The notes beneath the pieces were generated by a model. It was not told the DNA's origin. It did not search any database and saw only the letters and a program-made list of their open reading frames with translations. Position numbers and translations under genes: made by a program. From assembly GCF_008254045.1 (NCBI RefSeq), contig NZ_CP042425.1, positions 4,340,001 through 4,404,000 of the forward strand: a stretch of 64,000 nucleotides of DNA. The letters run 5' to 3'. The DNA comes from Limnoglobus roseus (lineage in GTDB: Bacteria > Planctomycetota > Planctomycetia > Gemmatales > Gemmataceae). How positions within the stretch are numbered: the stretch's first letter is position 1; each line of letters starts with the position of its first letter. This document shows positions 1-8,782 of this stretch, piece by piece.

Positions 1-157
1 GGCCGCTACCGTCCTGCAACCGGGCGGTGTCCACAGTGAAGTAGCCGTAGAACGTGGACCCCGTCCGGTCGTCGTCCCACACGTAGGTGACGAACTCCGC
101 CCGCGCGGGTGACGCGGCCGCCAGCAGGACCAGGCCCAGGGCGTAGATGTGTCGCAT
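1..157 (-). CDS. Secreted protein, N-terminal fragment running off the left edge
   Basis: Only the first 52 residues are inside the window. The ATG at 157 has a clear AAGGAG ribosome site just upstream. The product opens with a short signal peptide (MRHIYALGLVLLAAASPARA, cleavage probably after ARA) and continues with EFVTYVWDDDRTGSTFYGYFT, a beta-strand pattern like that of planctomycete and PEP-CTERM-type exported proteins. The family cannot be named from so short a piece. It is divergent from the phosphoketolase gene to its right. Confidence 0.6.
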   Translation of the reverse strand, partial: MRHIYALGLVLLAAASPARAEFVTYVWDDDRTGSTFYGYFTVDTARLQDGSG

Positions 158-644
158 GTCGATCTCCTTGCACGGTATCAGCGGACGCCCGAGGAACGCC
201 TCGGGCGGTCACCCGATGACCGGCCGTGCGGGCGTCTCGATCCGACGCCCGTTTTGCGAAGCCAATGCCAAGCCGGCCGGCCGGAGCGGGATAGTGTCAC
301 CCGAAGGACTCTCCGTGGTGAGCCACGCGGGACGACTGGGCTTGTCCGTAACGCGTCGCCGATCATATCCCGAAGTGCGGACGGATTGTGCCGAAATCCA
401 GAGCCTTCCCCGGAGTCACTTCGATGCCTTGGATACGTGTGACAGTTCGGATCGCGGTGTGCGGTCCTGTCACACGCGACGGCCTTTCGAACCAACCCCG
501 TCGAGCGCCAAAGATGAATTGCCCCGCCCACCGCCTCTGAAACATCGCGAATTGCGGGCCTCCGCCGACGATCCCCCACCCCCGGCATTGGCGTTGCGTT
601 ATGACGCGCGGACACCATCCGAGCCGCCGAGAGGAAAAGGGATC
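158..644. other. Intergenic region between divergent genes, no gene supported
   Basis: A 487-base gap between the exported-protein gene and the phosphoketolase gene. A long open frame continues upstream of the phosphoketolase start, but its translation is arginine- and proline-rich and unlike the family N-terminus, so it is taken as a high-GC artefact. The divergent promoters should lie here; no convincing -35/-10 pair was recognised. Confidence 0.5.
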
Positions 645-3053
645 ATGCCTGCCACCGTCACCCCCAAGGCCAAGGCGACCGAGCGGCCCCCCTGGAGCGG
701 CCTCGAACACACCACTACGACCGCCCGTTACCTGCGGGCGGTCAACTACCTGGCCGCGGCCCAGATCTACCTCGCGTTCAATCCACTCTTGCGGGATCCC
801 CTACGGCCGGACCACGTCAAGGACCGATTGCTCGGGCACTGGGGCACGTGCCCCGGCATCAACCTCGTCCACACGTACTTGAACCAGTTCATCCTCCGCG
901 CGGACGCGAGCGTACTCCTGGTGACGGGGCCAGGCCACGGGGCGGCGGCCAACCTGGCCAACATGTACCTCGACGGGTCGCTCGCCGAGGTCTACCCGGA
1001 CATGACCCGCGACCTAGTCGGGCTGACGGCGTTCGTCCGTGCCTTCTCGTGGCCGGGCGGGTTCGCCAGCCACCTGACCCCGGCCCTGCCCGGCGTCATC
1101 CACGAGGGCGGGGAACTCGGGTACGCCCTCGCTACCGCGTTCGGGGCGGCGTTCGACAACCCGGACCTCCTCGTGCCGTGCATCGTCGGCGACGGCGAGG
1201 CCGAGACGGGGCCGACGGCGACGGCCTGGCACTCGACGAAGTTCCTCAACCCCGCGACCGACGGGGCGGTGCTGCCGATCTTGCACCTGAACGGGTACAA
1301 GATCGCGTCACCCTCCCTGTACGGCACGATGGACCGGGACGACCTCGACTCCCTGTTCACCGGGTACGGCTACGCTCCGTACTTCGCCGGGTACGACGGC
1401 CGGCCGGAGGACGAGTTCGCGGCCGCGATGGAGGAGGCGTACGCCGACGTCCGGTGGATCCAGTCGCAAGCCCGCCAGGGGCAATCCCTGCGGAAGCCCC
1501 GGTGGCCAATGATCGTGCTGCACACCCCGAAGGGGTGGACCGGGCCGAAGGAAGTCGACGGCAAGCCGGTCGAGGGGACGTTCCGCGCCCACCAGGTTCC
1601 GGGGAAGGGGTTGAAGACGAACCCGGTCCACCTGGCGGCCGTCGAGGGGTGGCTGAAGTCGTATCGGCCGGAGGAACTGTTCGACGCCGCCGGCCGCCCC
1701 GCTCCCGACCTGCTTGCCGCCTGCCCGCGGGGCGACCGGCGCATCGCCCTCAACCCGCACGCCCTCGGCGGGGCCGTCCGGCGGCCGTTGACGCTCCCGT
1801 CGGTCGAAGACGCGGGGGTCGAGATCGTCGAACGGGGAGGCCAATCCGCCAGCTCGATGGAAGCCCTTGGGCGGTACCTGCGGCTGGTCACCGCCCTCAA
1901 CCAGAAGGACCGCAACTTCCGCGTCGTCTGCCCCGACGAGTTGGAGTCGAACAAGCTCGGCGCGATCCTCGACGTGACCGACCGTCAGTACACCTGGCCG
2001 GTGCCGCCGGAGGTCGAGCACATCGGGCCGGACGGCCGCGTGATGGAGGTGCTCAGCGAGCACACCTGCCAGGGATGGCTCCAGGGCTACCTGCTCACCG
2101 GCCGGCACGGCGTGTTCCCGTGCTACGAGGCGTTCGTCGGCATCGTGGACACGATGATGAACCAGTACGCCAAGTTCCTGAAGACCTCGATGGAACTGCC
2201 GTGGCGGCGGCAGGTCGCGGCCCTGAACTACGTCCTGTCGTCCGACGCCTGGCGGCAGGAGCATAATGGGTACTCGCACCAGGGGCCGGGGTTCATCAAC
2301 AACCTGCTCACGAAGAAGGGCCACACCATTCGGGTGTATCTGCCGCCGGACGCCAACAGCCTGCTCGTGACGATGGAGCACTGCCTGACGAGCACGAACC
2401 GGGTGAACCTCGTCGTGGCCGGCAAGCAGCCGATGCCGCAGTGGCTGACGTTGGCCGAGGCCCGTGAGCACTGCCGCGTCGGGGCGTCGGTCTGGCGGTG
2501 GGCCAGTTCCCACGACGGCGAGCAGTCCGACATCGTCCTCGCCGGCTGCGGTGACACTCCGACGCTGGAGGTGATGGCGGCCGCGCAGTTGCTACGGGAC
2601 CTGGCCCCGGACTGGCGGGTGCGGGTGGTGAACGTCACCAACCTACTCGCCCTCGGCATCCCGCAGAAGTACCCGCACGGCCTCGACGCCGACCACTTCG
2701 ACGACTTGTTCCCGCCCGGCGTGCCGGTGGTGTTCAACTTCCACGGGTACACGGCGGCCGTCAAGCAACTGCTGTTCGAGCGGCCGAACAACGGCCGGTT
2801 CGACCTGAACGGGTACCGCGAGGAGGGGACGACGACCACGCCGTTCGACATGCACGTCCGCAACCGCACCAGCCGCTACCACCTCGTCATGCAGGTGGCC
2901 GAGAAAGTGGCCGCCCGGCGGCCCGACACGCAGTCGCGGGCCGAGGTGCTGACGCGGACCTGCTGGGACCACCTATCCGACCACGACAAGTACATCCGCC
3001 AGCACGGCGTAGACCGGCCGGAGGTCGTCGGCTGGCGGTGGCAGCCACAATAG
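645..3053 (+). CDS. xfp: Xylulose-5-phosphate / fructose-6-phosphate phosphoketolase
   Basis: An 802-residue cytoplasmic TPP enzyme, the normal length for the family. It splits xylulose-5-P or fructose-6-P with phosphate into acetyl-phosphate plus glyceraldehyde-3-P or erythrose-4-P. Both family signatures are present: EGGELGY at about residues 154-160 and GDGEAETGP at about 182-190. The histidines of GHWGT (about 65) and GPGHG (about 98) are conserved. The chosen ATG follows GAGAGGAAAAGGG; the frame is open further upstream but is not homologous there. The acetate kinase gene starts 45 bases downstream, the usual pairing that converts acetyl-phosphate to acetate with ATP gain. The reading frame is intact. 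Confidence 0.96.
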   Translation: MPATVTPKAKATERPPWSGLEHTTTTARYLRAVNYLAAAQIYLAFNPLLRDPLRPDHVKDRLLGHWGTCPGINLVHTYLNQFILRADASVLLVTGPGHGAAANLANMYLDGSLAEVYPDMTRDLVGLTAFVRAFSWPGGFASHLTPALPGVIHEGGELGYALATAFGAAFDNPDLLVPCIVGDGEAETGPTATAWHSTKFLNPATDGAVLPILHLNGYKIASPSLYGTMDRDDLDSLFTGYGYAPYFAGYDGRPEDEFAAAMEEAYADVRWIQSQARQGQSLRKPRWPMIVLHTPKGWTGPKEVDGKPVEGTFRAHQVPGKGLKTNPVHLAAVEGWLKSYRPEELFDAAGRPAPDLLAACPRGDRRIALNPHALGGAVRRPLTLPSVEDAGVEIVERGGQSASSMEALGRYLRLVTALNQKDRNFRVVCPDELESNKLGAILDVTDRQYTWPVPPEVEHIGPDGRVMEVLSEHTCQGWLQGYLLTGRHGVFPCYEAFVGIVDTMMNQYAKFLKTSMELPWRRQVAALNYVLSSDAWRQEHNGYSHQGPGFINNLLTKKGHTIRVYLPPDANSLLVTMEHCLTSTNRVNLVVAGKQPMPQWLTLAEAREHCRVGASVWRWASSHDGEQSDIVLAGCGDTPTLEVMAAAQLLRDLAPDWRVRVVNVTNLLALGIPQKYPHGLDADHFDDLFPPGVPVVFNFHGYTAAVKQLLFERPNNGRFDLNGYREEGTTTTPFDMHVRNRTSRYHLVMQVAEKVAARRPDTQSRAEVLTRTCWDHLSDHDKYIRQHGVDRPEVVGWRWQPQ

Positions 3054-3098
3054 GCCGCGGCTATACATTCACCCTCTCCTGGGCTCCCCGGTAGCGAG

Positions 3099-4279
3099 AT
3101 GAGCACCTTTGTCCTCAACGTCGGATCAAGTACCGTGAAGTTCGGCTTCTTCTGCCAGGAGTCGGTCGAACTGGCGGCCGGGTCCGTCATCTGGCCCCGA
3201 GAAGGGGGCGGCCGACGGCAACGCTTTGCACCCCATGCGAATGGTCGGAGCGGCTGCCGGCCGAGACGCGAACGCCCGCAGAAGCCGCGACGTGGCTGTT
3301 GGATCAGCTGCCGCAGGTCATCCCGCTCAAGGCATGCTGGCCGATCCGCGCCGTGAGGCACCAGATCGTCCACGGGGGGGCGGAATTCTCCCGGCCGACG
3401 GTCATCGACGACCACGTGCGGACGGCGATCGGCGACCTGGCCGGGTTGGCCCCGCTGCACAACCCAGCCGCGCTCGAGTGCGTGGACGCCGCGGCTCGTG
3501 CATTACCCGACGTTCCTCAGGTCGCCGTGTTCGACACGGCCCTGTACGCCGCCCTGCCGCCGCGGGCGTTCCTCTACCCGGTCCCGTACCGGTGGTACGC
3601 CGACTGGGGCGTCCGCCGGTACGGCTTCCACGGCGTCAGCCACGGCTACGGTCTGCGGCAGGCGAGCGAAATGTGCCACCGGGATCCGGGGAAACTTCGT
3701 GTCGTCACCTGCCACCTGGGGTCGGGCAGCTCGGCGACCGCCTTTCGCGACGGCCGCCCGGTGCAGACGACGATGGGCTTTACCCCGATGGACGGACTCA
3801 TGATGGGCACCCGCCCCGGTGCCCTCGACCCCGGCATCATCTTGCACCTACTCAAAACGCGCCGGCTGGCCGTGGAGCAGTTGGACGAGGTTCTCGAACA
3901 CCAGTCCGGCATGCTCGGGGTGTCGGGCCGGTCGGCTGACTACCGGACGGTGGAGGCGGCCGCAACCGACGGGCACCGGTGGTCGAAGGTGATCTTGGAA
4001 ATGTTCGCCGACCGCGTCCGGTCGGCGATCGGCGGCCTAGCCGTCACACTCGGCGGGATCGACGCACTCGTGTTCACCGGCGGCGTCGGCGAGCACTCCG
4101 CCAACTTGCGAGCGGCCGTGTGCGAGGGGCTGGAGTGCTTGGGCGTGCGGATCGACCCCGGCCGGAACCAGCCGTGCCACCCGGACGCCGACATTTCGGT
4201 CAGCACGGCCGCCGTCCGCGTTCTGGTCGTGGCCGCAAGGGAAGAAGCCGAATTTGCCCGGCGGTGGCCGGGTGCTTAA
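3099..4279 (+). pseudogene. ackA: Acetate kinase, interrupted by one frameshift
   Basis: The product would phosphorylate ADP with acetyl-phosphate, completing the phosphoketolase route. Reading starts at the ATG at 3099 (MSTFVLNVGSSTVKFGFF, the kinase phosphate-binding N-terminus). Homology leaves that frame near 3200-3215, around a GGGGG run, and resumes in the -1 frame with HGGAEF, FDTALYAALP, RYGFHGVSH, CHLGSGSS, MMGTRPG and FTGGVGEHS to the stop at 4279. The total span (about 393 codons) matches a full-length enzyme of roughly 400 residues, so one base is missing rather than a domain. Everything else is well conserved. A homopolymer sequencing error is as likely as a true mutation. Confidence 0.88.
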
Positions 4280-4287
4280 ACGCCTGA

Positions 4288-6021
4288 TTACGCCCGCACC
4301 GGCCGGGCGGCCAGTTGCGGGATGTAAGCGTTCCCGATGTACTGCACGAACATCCGCTGGGCGTTGAAGAACGATCCGTTCAGCGCGATCGTGGACCGCA
4401 TCAGGCGGGCGAACTCCACCGGCCGCGAGTGGTAGAGCGGGGCCACCGCCTGTTCCAATTTCGCGTACAACGACTCGGCCTCGGCCGCCGATGCGGTAGA
4501 GGTCGGCGAATCGTCGCCGACGGCCCACCCGGTCACGCCCTCGACCCACCCCTCGACCCACCACCCGTCTAGCACGCTCAGGCTCGGCACGCCGTTCAGG
4601 GCGGCCTTCATGCCGCTGGTGCCGGACGCCTCGTGCGGCTTCTGGGGCGTGTTCAGCCACACGTCCACGCCGGAGCAGAGCAGCTTCACCAGCCCCATGT
4701 CGTGCCCGTCCAGGTACACGACCGCCACCCGCCCGCGGAGGGCCGCGGCCGCCTCGTACACGCGGCGGATGAGGGCCTTGCCGGCCTCGTCGCGGGGGTG
4801 GGCCTTGCCCGCGAACACGATTTGCAGCGGGCCGACCGCATCTGCGATTCGCCGCAGCCGGTCGAGGTCGTTGAAAACCAGGTCGGCCCGCTTGTACCCG
4901 GTGGCCCGCCGGGCGAAGCCGAGGGTGAGGGCGTTGACATCCAGCCGGACGCGCGTTCGCCGCTCGACCTCGCTCAGCATCAGTTGCTTGCACTCGGCGT
5001 GCGCCGCCGCGAACTCCTCCTGCGGCACGTCCACCACGTACCGCAGGTACAGGTTGTCCCGCCGCCACTCAGGCACGTGACGGTCGTACAGCCGCCGGAA
5101 CGGGTCGGCCGCCCACGTCGCCGCGTGGACGCCGTTGGTGATCGCGTTGATCGGGTAGTCCGGGAACAGGCCGCGGGACACTTCCTCGTGCCGCAGGGCG
5201 ACCCCGTTGACGTACCGCGAGCAGGTCAGGGCCAGGCCGGTCATGTTCAACTCGCCGTCGGGCAACCCGTCGGCCGCCAGCAGCAGCGTCGCGTCGGCGT
5301 CTCCGAGCAACTGGCGGACCAACCGCTCGGGGAAGCGGTCCTGCCCGGCCGGCACCGGGGTGTGCGTGGTGAAGACGCACTGCCGCCGCACGCGACCCCA
5401 GGCTTGAGCCACGTTGTCGGTGGGCAACGCGGTCTCTTCCCGCAGCAGGGCGAGCGACAGGAGGGCGGAGTGCCCCTCGTTCATGTGGTACGTCGTTATG
5501 CGGCGGTGGTTGAGGGCGCGCAGCAGCGCGACCCCGCCGAGGCCGAGGACGACCTCTTGGCAGAGGCGGTAGTAGTCGTCCCCGCCGTACAGGCAGTCGG
5601 TCAGCGTGCGGTCGAACGGGAAGTTGTCGGGGACGTTGGTGTCGAGCAGGTAGACCGGCAGCCGGCCGCCGAGGCCCTCGACCCAGTACCGCCACGCCCG
5701 CACGCGGACGGGCCGCCCCTCGATCCGCACGGTGACGGTCGGGGGAACCTGTTCGAGCAACCCGGCCGGGTCCCAGGGGTCGGCGGCCTCGGTCTGGCCG
5801 CCGCGGTCGTCGAGCGTCTGGCGGAAGTAGCCCTTCCGGTGCGCGAGCGTCACGCCGACCATCGGGTAGCCGATGTCGGCCGCCGCCCGGAGGGTGTCGC
5901 CGGCCAGCACCCCGAGGCCGCCGCTGTACGTCGGAATGCCCGACTCCAGGGCGATTTCCATGGAGAAATAGGCCACCACGCCGGCCTGGGGGGCCGGCAA
6001 CTCGACATCCGGTTCGTTCAT
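4288..6021 (-). CDS. glgP: Alpha-glucan (glycogen) phosphorylase, short form
   Basis: A 577-residue GT35-type phosphorylase that releases glucose-1-phosphate from glycogen. The N-terminus VVAYFSMEIALESGIPTYSG and the motif GGLGVLAGD are typical of the short alpha-glucan phosphorylases. The pyridoxal-phosphate lysine lies in SGTSGMKAALNG near residue 480, followed by LSVLDGWWVEG. The ATG at 6021 is chosen because the conserved N-terminus begins 18 residues later; the upstream open frame is arginine-rich and not homologous. It converges with ackA, ending 9 bases from that stop, and lies 45 bases downstream of the CBS gene, probably in one transcript. It would feed glycogen-derived hexose phosphate to the phosphoketolase. 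Confidence 0.93.
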   Translation of the reverse strand: MNEPDVELPAPQAGVVAYFSMEIALESGIPTYSGGLGVLAGDTLRAAADIGYPMVGVTLAHRKGYFRQTLDDRGGQTEAADPWDPAGLLEQVPPTVTVRIEGRPVRVRAWRYWVEGLGGRLPVYLLDTNVPDNFPFDRTLTDCLYGGDDYYRLCQEVVLGLGGVALLRALNHRRITTYHMNEGHSALLSLALLREETALPTDNVAQAWGRVRRQCVFTTHTPVPAGQDRFPERLVRQLLGDADATLLLAADGLPDGELNMTGLALTCSRYVNGVALRHEEVSRGLFPDYPINAITNGVHAATWAADPFRRLYDRHVPEWRRDNLYLRYVVDVPQEEFAAAHAECKQLMLSEVERRTRVRLDVNALTLGFARRATGYKRADLVFNDLDRLRRIADAVGPLQIVFAGKAHPRDEAGKALIRRVYEAAAALRGRVAVVYLDGHDMGLVKLLCSGVDVWLNTPQKPHEASGTSGMKAALNGVPSLSVLDGWWVEGWVEGVTGWAVGDDSPTSTASAAEAESLYAKLEQAVAPLYHSRPVEFARLMRSTIALNGSFFNAQRMFVQYIGNAYIPQLAARPVRA

Positions 6022-6065
6022 AACATCCGGGCTCGGGGAAGGGTCAAGCGAGGTCGGCGGGCCGG

Positions 6066-6704
6066 TCAGCCCCAGCCGCACAAGTCGGCGCGCGTCGGTT
6101 CGACGGCGTAGGCGATGGCGGCGATCAAGTCCGTGCCGGAGACGACCCCGACCGGGCGGGCTTCGGCGTCCACGACGATGACTCGGTGAATGCCCGCGTC
6201 GGTCATCCGGCGAGCGATCGAGCGGACGTCGGCGGTCTCGTCGATCGTCACCGGGTCGGGCGTCATCACGTGGGCCACGTCTTCGGGCGGTAGCGACTCG
6301 ACGTCGAACACCTGCCAGTCGGTGGCGACCGTGTGCGGGTCGCGGCAAACGATGCGGTCCTGCCCGGCCGGGGTTCTCTGGTGCCGCTGGAGGGTACACG
6401 CCCGGTCGGGCAACTGGCAAATGACCTCCCCATGGCCGCCGGCCACGCGGTCCTGGAACGGGCAGGCGATCGGCAGCGGGTGGGGTGTGCCGGCCCGCGG
6501 CGTGGCGTGATTGAGCAAGTCGGTCAGGGTCAACACGCCGACGCATCGACCGTCCAGGTCCACCACAGGTGCCCCATGGACGGCGGCCCGGCGAAGGGCG
6601 GCCGCCGCCTCCTGGACTGGGGCCGTCTCGCGGATGACAGTCAAGTCGCGGCACATCAGGTCGCGGGCCGACAGGTCGTACAGGGGCTTGCGGAGCTTGT
6701 CCAC
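6066..6704 (-). CDS. CBS-pair protein with a cysteine-containing insert
   Basis: A 212-residue cytoplasmic protein with two CBS motifs, at about residues 12-65 (LMCRDLTVIRETAPVQEAA ... GVLTLTDLLNH) and 140-205 (VMTPDPVTIDETADVRSIA ... GVVSGTDLIAAIAYAV). CBS pairs bind adenine nucleotides and act as energy sensors. Between the halves is an insert of about 70 residues with four cysteines (CPFQDR, VICQL, RACTLQ, IVCRD), which could bind metal or form a redox switch. A strong GGAGGT ribosome site precedes the ATG. It sits between the phosphorylase and BON genes, so a regulatory role in the same stress operon is inferred. No catalytic domain is visible. Confidence 0.85.
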   Translation of the reverse strand: MDKLRKPLYDLSARDLMCRDLTVIRETAPVQEAAAALRRAAVHGAPVVDLDGRCVGVLTLTDLLNHATPRAGTPHPLPIACPFQDRVAGGHGEVICQLPDRACTLQRHQRTPAGQDRIVCRDPHTVATDWQVFDVESLPPEDVAHVMTPDPVTIDETADVRSIARRMTDAGIHRVIVVDAEARPVGVVSGTDLIAAIAYAVEPTRADLCGWG

Positions 6705-6716
6705 AGGCGACCTCCG

Positions 6717-7178
6717 TTAAGGGTTCGAGTGTTTGCCGTCCGGCGGCCCGACGGCGATGGCGTTCGTAATGTGCGTGACGCCGGCGAGGCCCTCGACCGC
6801 CTTCCCGGCGGCGTCCTTCTGGTACTGCCATCGGACCGTGCCTTCCAACTCCACCCGGCCGTCGCGGACGGCGGCGGTGATGCGGTCGTCCGGCACGAGG
6901 TCGTCCCATTGCAGGGCGTGGACGACCGCCTGGGCGATGTCCGTGTCGTCCCGCTCGTGTTCGCGTCGCACGACTTCGAGGTCGTTGGCGACGGCGTGCA
7001 CGCCGGCGATCCGCTTGACGGCCGCCTCGGCGACGGCCTTGAGGTCGGGGGAGCCGACGTGCCCGGCCAGGGTGACGACGCCGTTCTCGGCCGCCACGCC
7101 GATGTGCGGGGCGAAGAGGCCCGGCTGGCGGCCCAGTTCCTTCATCACGTCGCGTTGCAGTCGCTTGTCGGCGGTCAT
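6717..7178 (-). CDS. BON-domain protein (two BON repeats)
   Basis: A 153-residue protein with two BON repeats of about 65 residues: residues 5-70 (LQRDVMKELGRQPG ... NGVVTLAGHVGSPDLKAVAEAAV) and 78-145 (DIAQAVVHALQWDDL ... DGRVELEGTVRWQYQKDAAGKAV). BON domains are found in OsmY-like stress proteins and are thought to bind phospholipid. No signal peptide is present, so it is probably cytoplasmic, unlike periplasmic OsmY. It lies 12 bases upstream of the CBS gene and is surely co-transcribed with it. The exact role is unknown. Confidence 0.85.
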   Translation of the reverse strand: MTADKRLQRDVMKELGRQPGLFAPHIGVAAENGVVTLAGHVGSPDLKAVAEAAVKRIAGVHAVANDLEVVRREHERDDTDIAQAVVHALQWDDLVPDDRITAAVRDGRVELEGTVRWQYQKDAAGKAVEGLAGVTHITNAIAVGPPDGKHSNP

Positions 7179-7298
7179 GGCGAATCTCCAGGGTTAATGA
7201 TCAGGGGGCCGAGGCCCGGGGGGCGACCGCACGCTTCCTCGCGGTCGCAACGCCACGGGAGAGGCGGGCCTCAGCAGCACGGTTCCCCACGGGCCGGC

Positions 7299-8360
7299 TC
7301 AGAAGAGGATGAGCGGCTTGAGGATACCGTCCCCCTTGGTTTGCATGAGGCGGAAGGCGTCCCCGGTCTGGGCGAACGGGAAGCGGTGGGTGGTCATCGG
7401 CGTCGGGTCCACGCGGCCCGACTCGATCAGCCGGAACAGGCGGCTCATCCGCTCGGCCCCGCCGGGGCATAGGGCGGTGCGGATCGTCTTGTCGCCCATG
7501 CCCACGCCCCACCCGTCGCGAGGCAGCGGCACGTAGTTGCCGGAGCCGTGGTAACCGACGTTCGAGATCGTCCCGCCCGGCCGCGTCACCCGCACGCACG
7601 CCTCGAACGTCCGCGGCCCGCCGAGGGCCTCGATGGCCGCGTCCACGCCCCGGCCGCGGGTCAGCGTCAGGATCGCCTCGACCGGGTCTTGCTGCGTGTG
7701 GTCCACCACCACGTCGGCCCCGAACAGCCGGGCCATCGCCTGCCGCTTCACCACCGACTCGACGACGATCACCTGTCCGGCCCCGACCAGTCGTGCCCCG
7801 ACCGTGGCCATCATGCCGACCGGCCCCTGGGCGAACACGGCCACCGTGCCGCCGATCGGCACGGCCGCGTTCTCGGCGGCCGCGAACCCGGTGGACAGCA
7901 TGTCGCAGCAGTAGCACGCCTCCTCGACGGTCAGCCCGGCCGGGACCGGGGCCAGGTTGGCCTGGGCGTCGTTGACGTGGAAGTACTCGGCCAGGTTGCC
8001 GTCCTTCACGTTGGCGAACTTCCATCCGCCGAGCATGCCCCCGCACTGTGAGGAGAACCCGCGGAGGCAGTTCTCGCACCGGTAGCACGGGGTGATGGCG
8101 TTCACCGCCACCCGGTCGCCTTCCTTGAACCCCTTCACCTCGGACCCGAGCTTGGCGACCACGCCGACGGCCTCGTGGCCGAGCGTCAGGTTGCACCGGT
8201 CGCCGATGGCCCCGCCGACCGTGTGGCAATCGGACGTGCAGATGAGGGCGGCCGTCGTCTTCACGACCGCGTCGTTCGGACCGGGGTCGGGGATCGGCTT
8301 CTCGGCCATGCCGACCTCCCCGATCCCCCGCATGACAAACGTTCGCATCGTCGTGGCCAT
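7299..8360 (-). CDS. Zinc-dependent alcohol dehydrogenase (MDR family)
   Basis: A 353-residue NAD(P)-dependent medium-chain dehydrogenase. The catalytic-zinc region reads CTSDCHT with GHEAVGVVAKLGSEV. The structural zinc site is a four-cysteine lobe (CYRCENCLRGFSSQCGG). The Rossmann fold is visible as VAVFAQGPVGMMATVGARLVGAG. The ATG at 8360 (MATTMRTFVMRGIG) fits the family start; an open frame continues 28 residues further upstream without homology. The order and cysteines resemble butanediol and isopropanol dehydrogenases, but the substrate cannot be fixed. Placed with phosphoketolase and acetate kinase genes, it probably reoxidises NADH by reducing an aldehyde or ketone. Confidence 0.9.
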   Translation of the reverse strand: MATTMRTFVMRGIGEVGMAEKPIPDPGPNDAVVKTTAALICTSDCHTVGGAIGDRCNLTLGHEAVGVVAKLGSEVKGFKEGDRVAVNAITPCYRCENCLRGFSSQCGGMLGGWKFANVKDGNLAEYFHVNDAQANLAPVPAGLTVEEACYCCDMLSTGFAAAENAAVPIGGTVAVFAQGPVGMMATVGARLVGAGQVIVVESVVKRQAMARLFGADVVVDHTQQDPVEAILTLTRGRGVDAAIEALGGPRTFEACVRVTRPGGTISNVGYHGSGNYVPLPRDGWGVGMGDKTIRTALCPGGAERMSRLFRLIESGRVDPTPMTTHRFPFAQTGDAFRLMQTKGDGILKPLILF

Positions 8361-8471
8361 CGCCGGACTCCGGGGCGTGTTGCGAGGAGAAAAAGGGCGG
8401 CCGGCCGATCCCCCGCCGACCTCCGTGGCCGGCGGTTCGCCCACATCGACCGGCCGCCCCGTGCCGGGTCG

Positions 8472-8600
8472 TCAGTCCTTCCTTGGGGTGACGGCGATCT
8501 GCTTCTGATGAATCTCCGGCTTGTTCGGCACGGGAATGGTCACCACGCCGTTGGCACTGGTGGCCGTTACCGTGTCGGCATCCGCCCCCCGCAGGAACCC
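8472..8600 (-). pseudogene. C-terminal remnant of a small heat-shock protein (Hsp20)
   Basis: The minus strand reads FLRGADADTVTATSANGV then VTIPVPNKPEIHQKQIAVTPRKD before a stop at 8472-8474. This is the last alpha-crystallin beta strand plus C-terminal tail of an Hsp20 (compare the family pattern LPEGVDADKVxAxxxxGVLTVTVPK). The first two thirds of the gene are missing: upstream sequence is AT-richer and unrelated, and no start is seen. An hsp20 gene is a usual companion of CBS, BON and ADH genes in such stress clusters, so this is probably a deletion scar. Confidence 0.7.
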
Positions 8601-8782
8601 ACCCAAAGCAGGTGTCGTGCCCTGTACAATAATTCGTCAATTAGCCTAGATTTGAAGCGATTTTTCGAGTAGTGGGACGGCTTCACTCGCGGCGGCGGCG
8701 GTCGGGACCGTGAGCCGCCGCCGCACAGTGGCGGTGGCACCGTGTCAGACCCGCACACGGTCGATTTGCTTGGCAAGGTGGC

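Noticed and set aside
147..644. A long N-terminal extension of the phosphoketolase frame
   Set aside because: 166 extra residues rich in Arg, Pro and Ser with no family counterpart; the ATG at 645 has a ribosome site and starts at the family N-terminus.
848..2513. Long open frames opposite or out of phase with phosphoketolase
   Set aside because: High-GC shadow frames; composition is Arg/Gly/Pro-rich and the real gene fully explains the region.
6022..6909. Upstream continuation of the glucan phosphorylase frame through the CBS gene
   Set aside because: It is the shadow of the CBS gene in another frame, highly basic and without homology.
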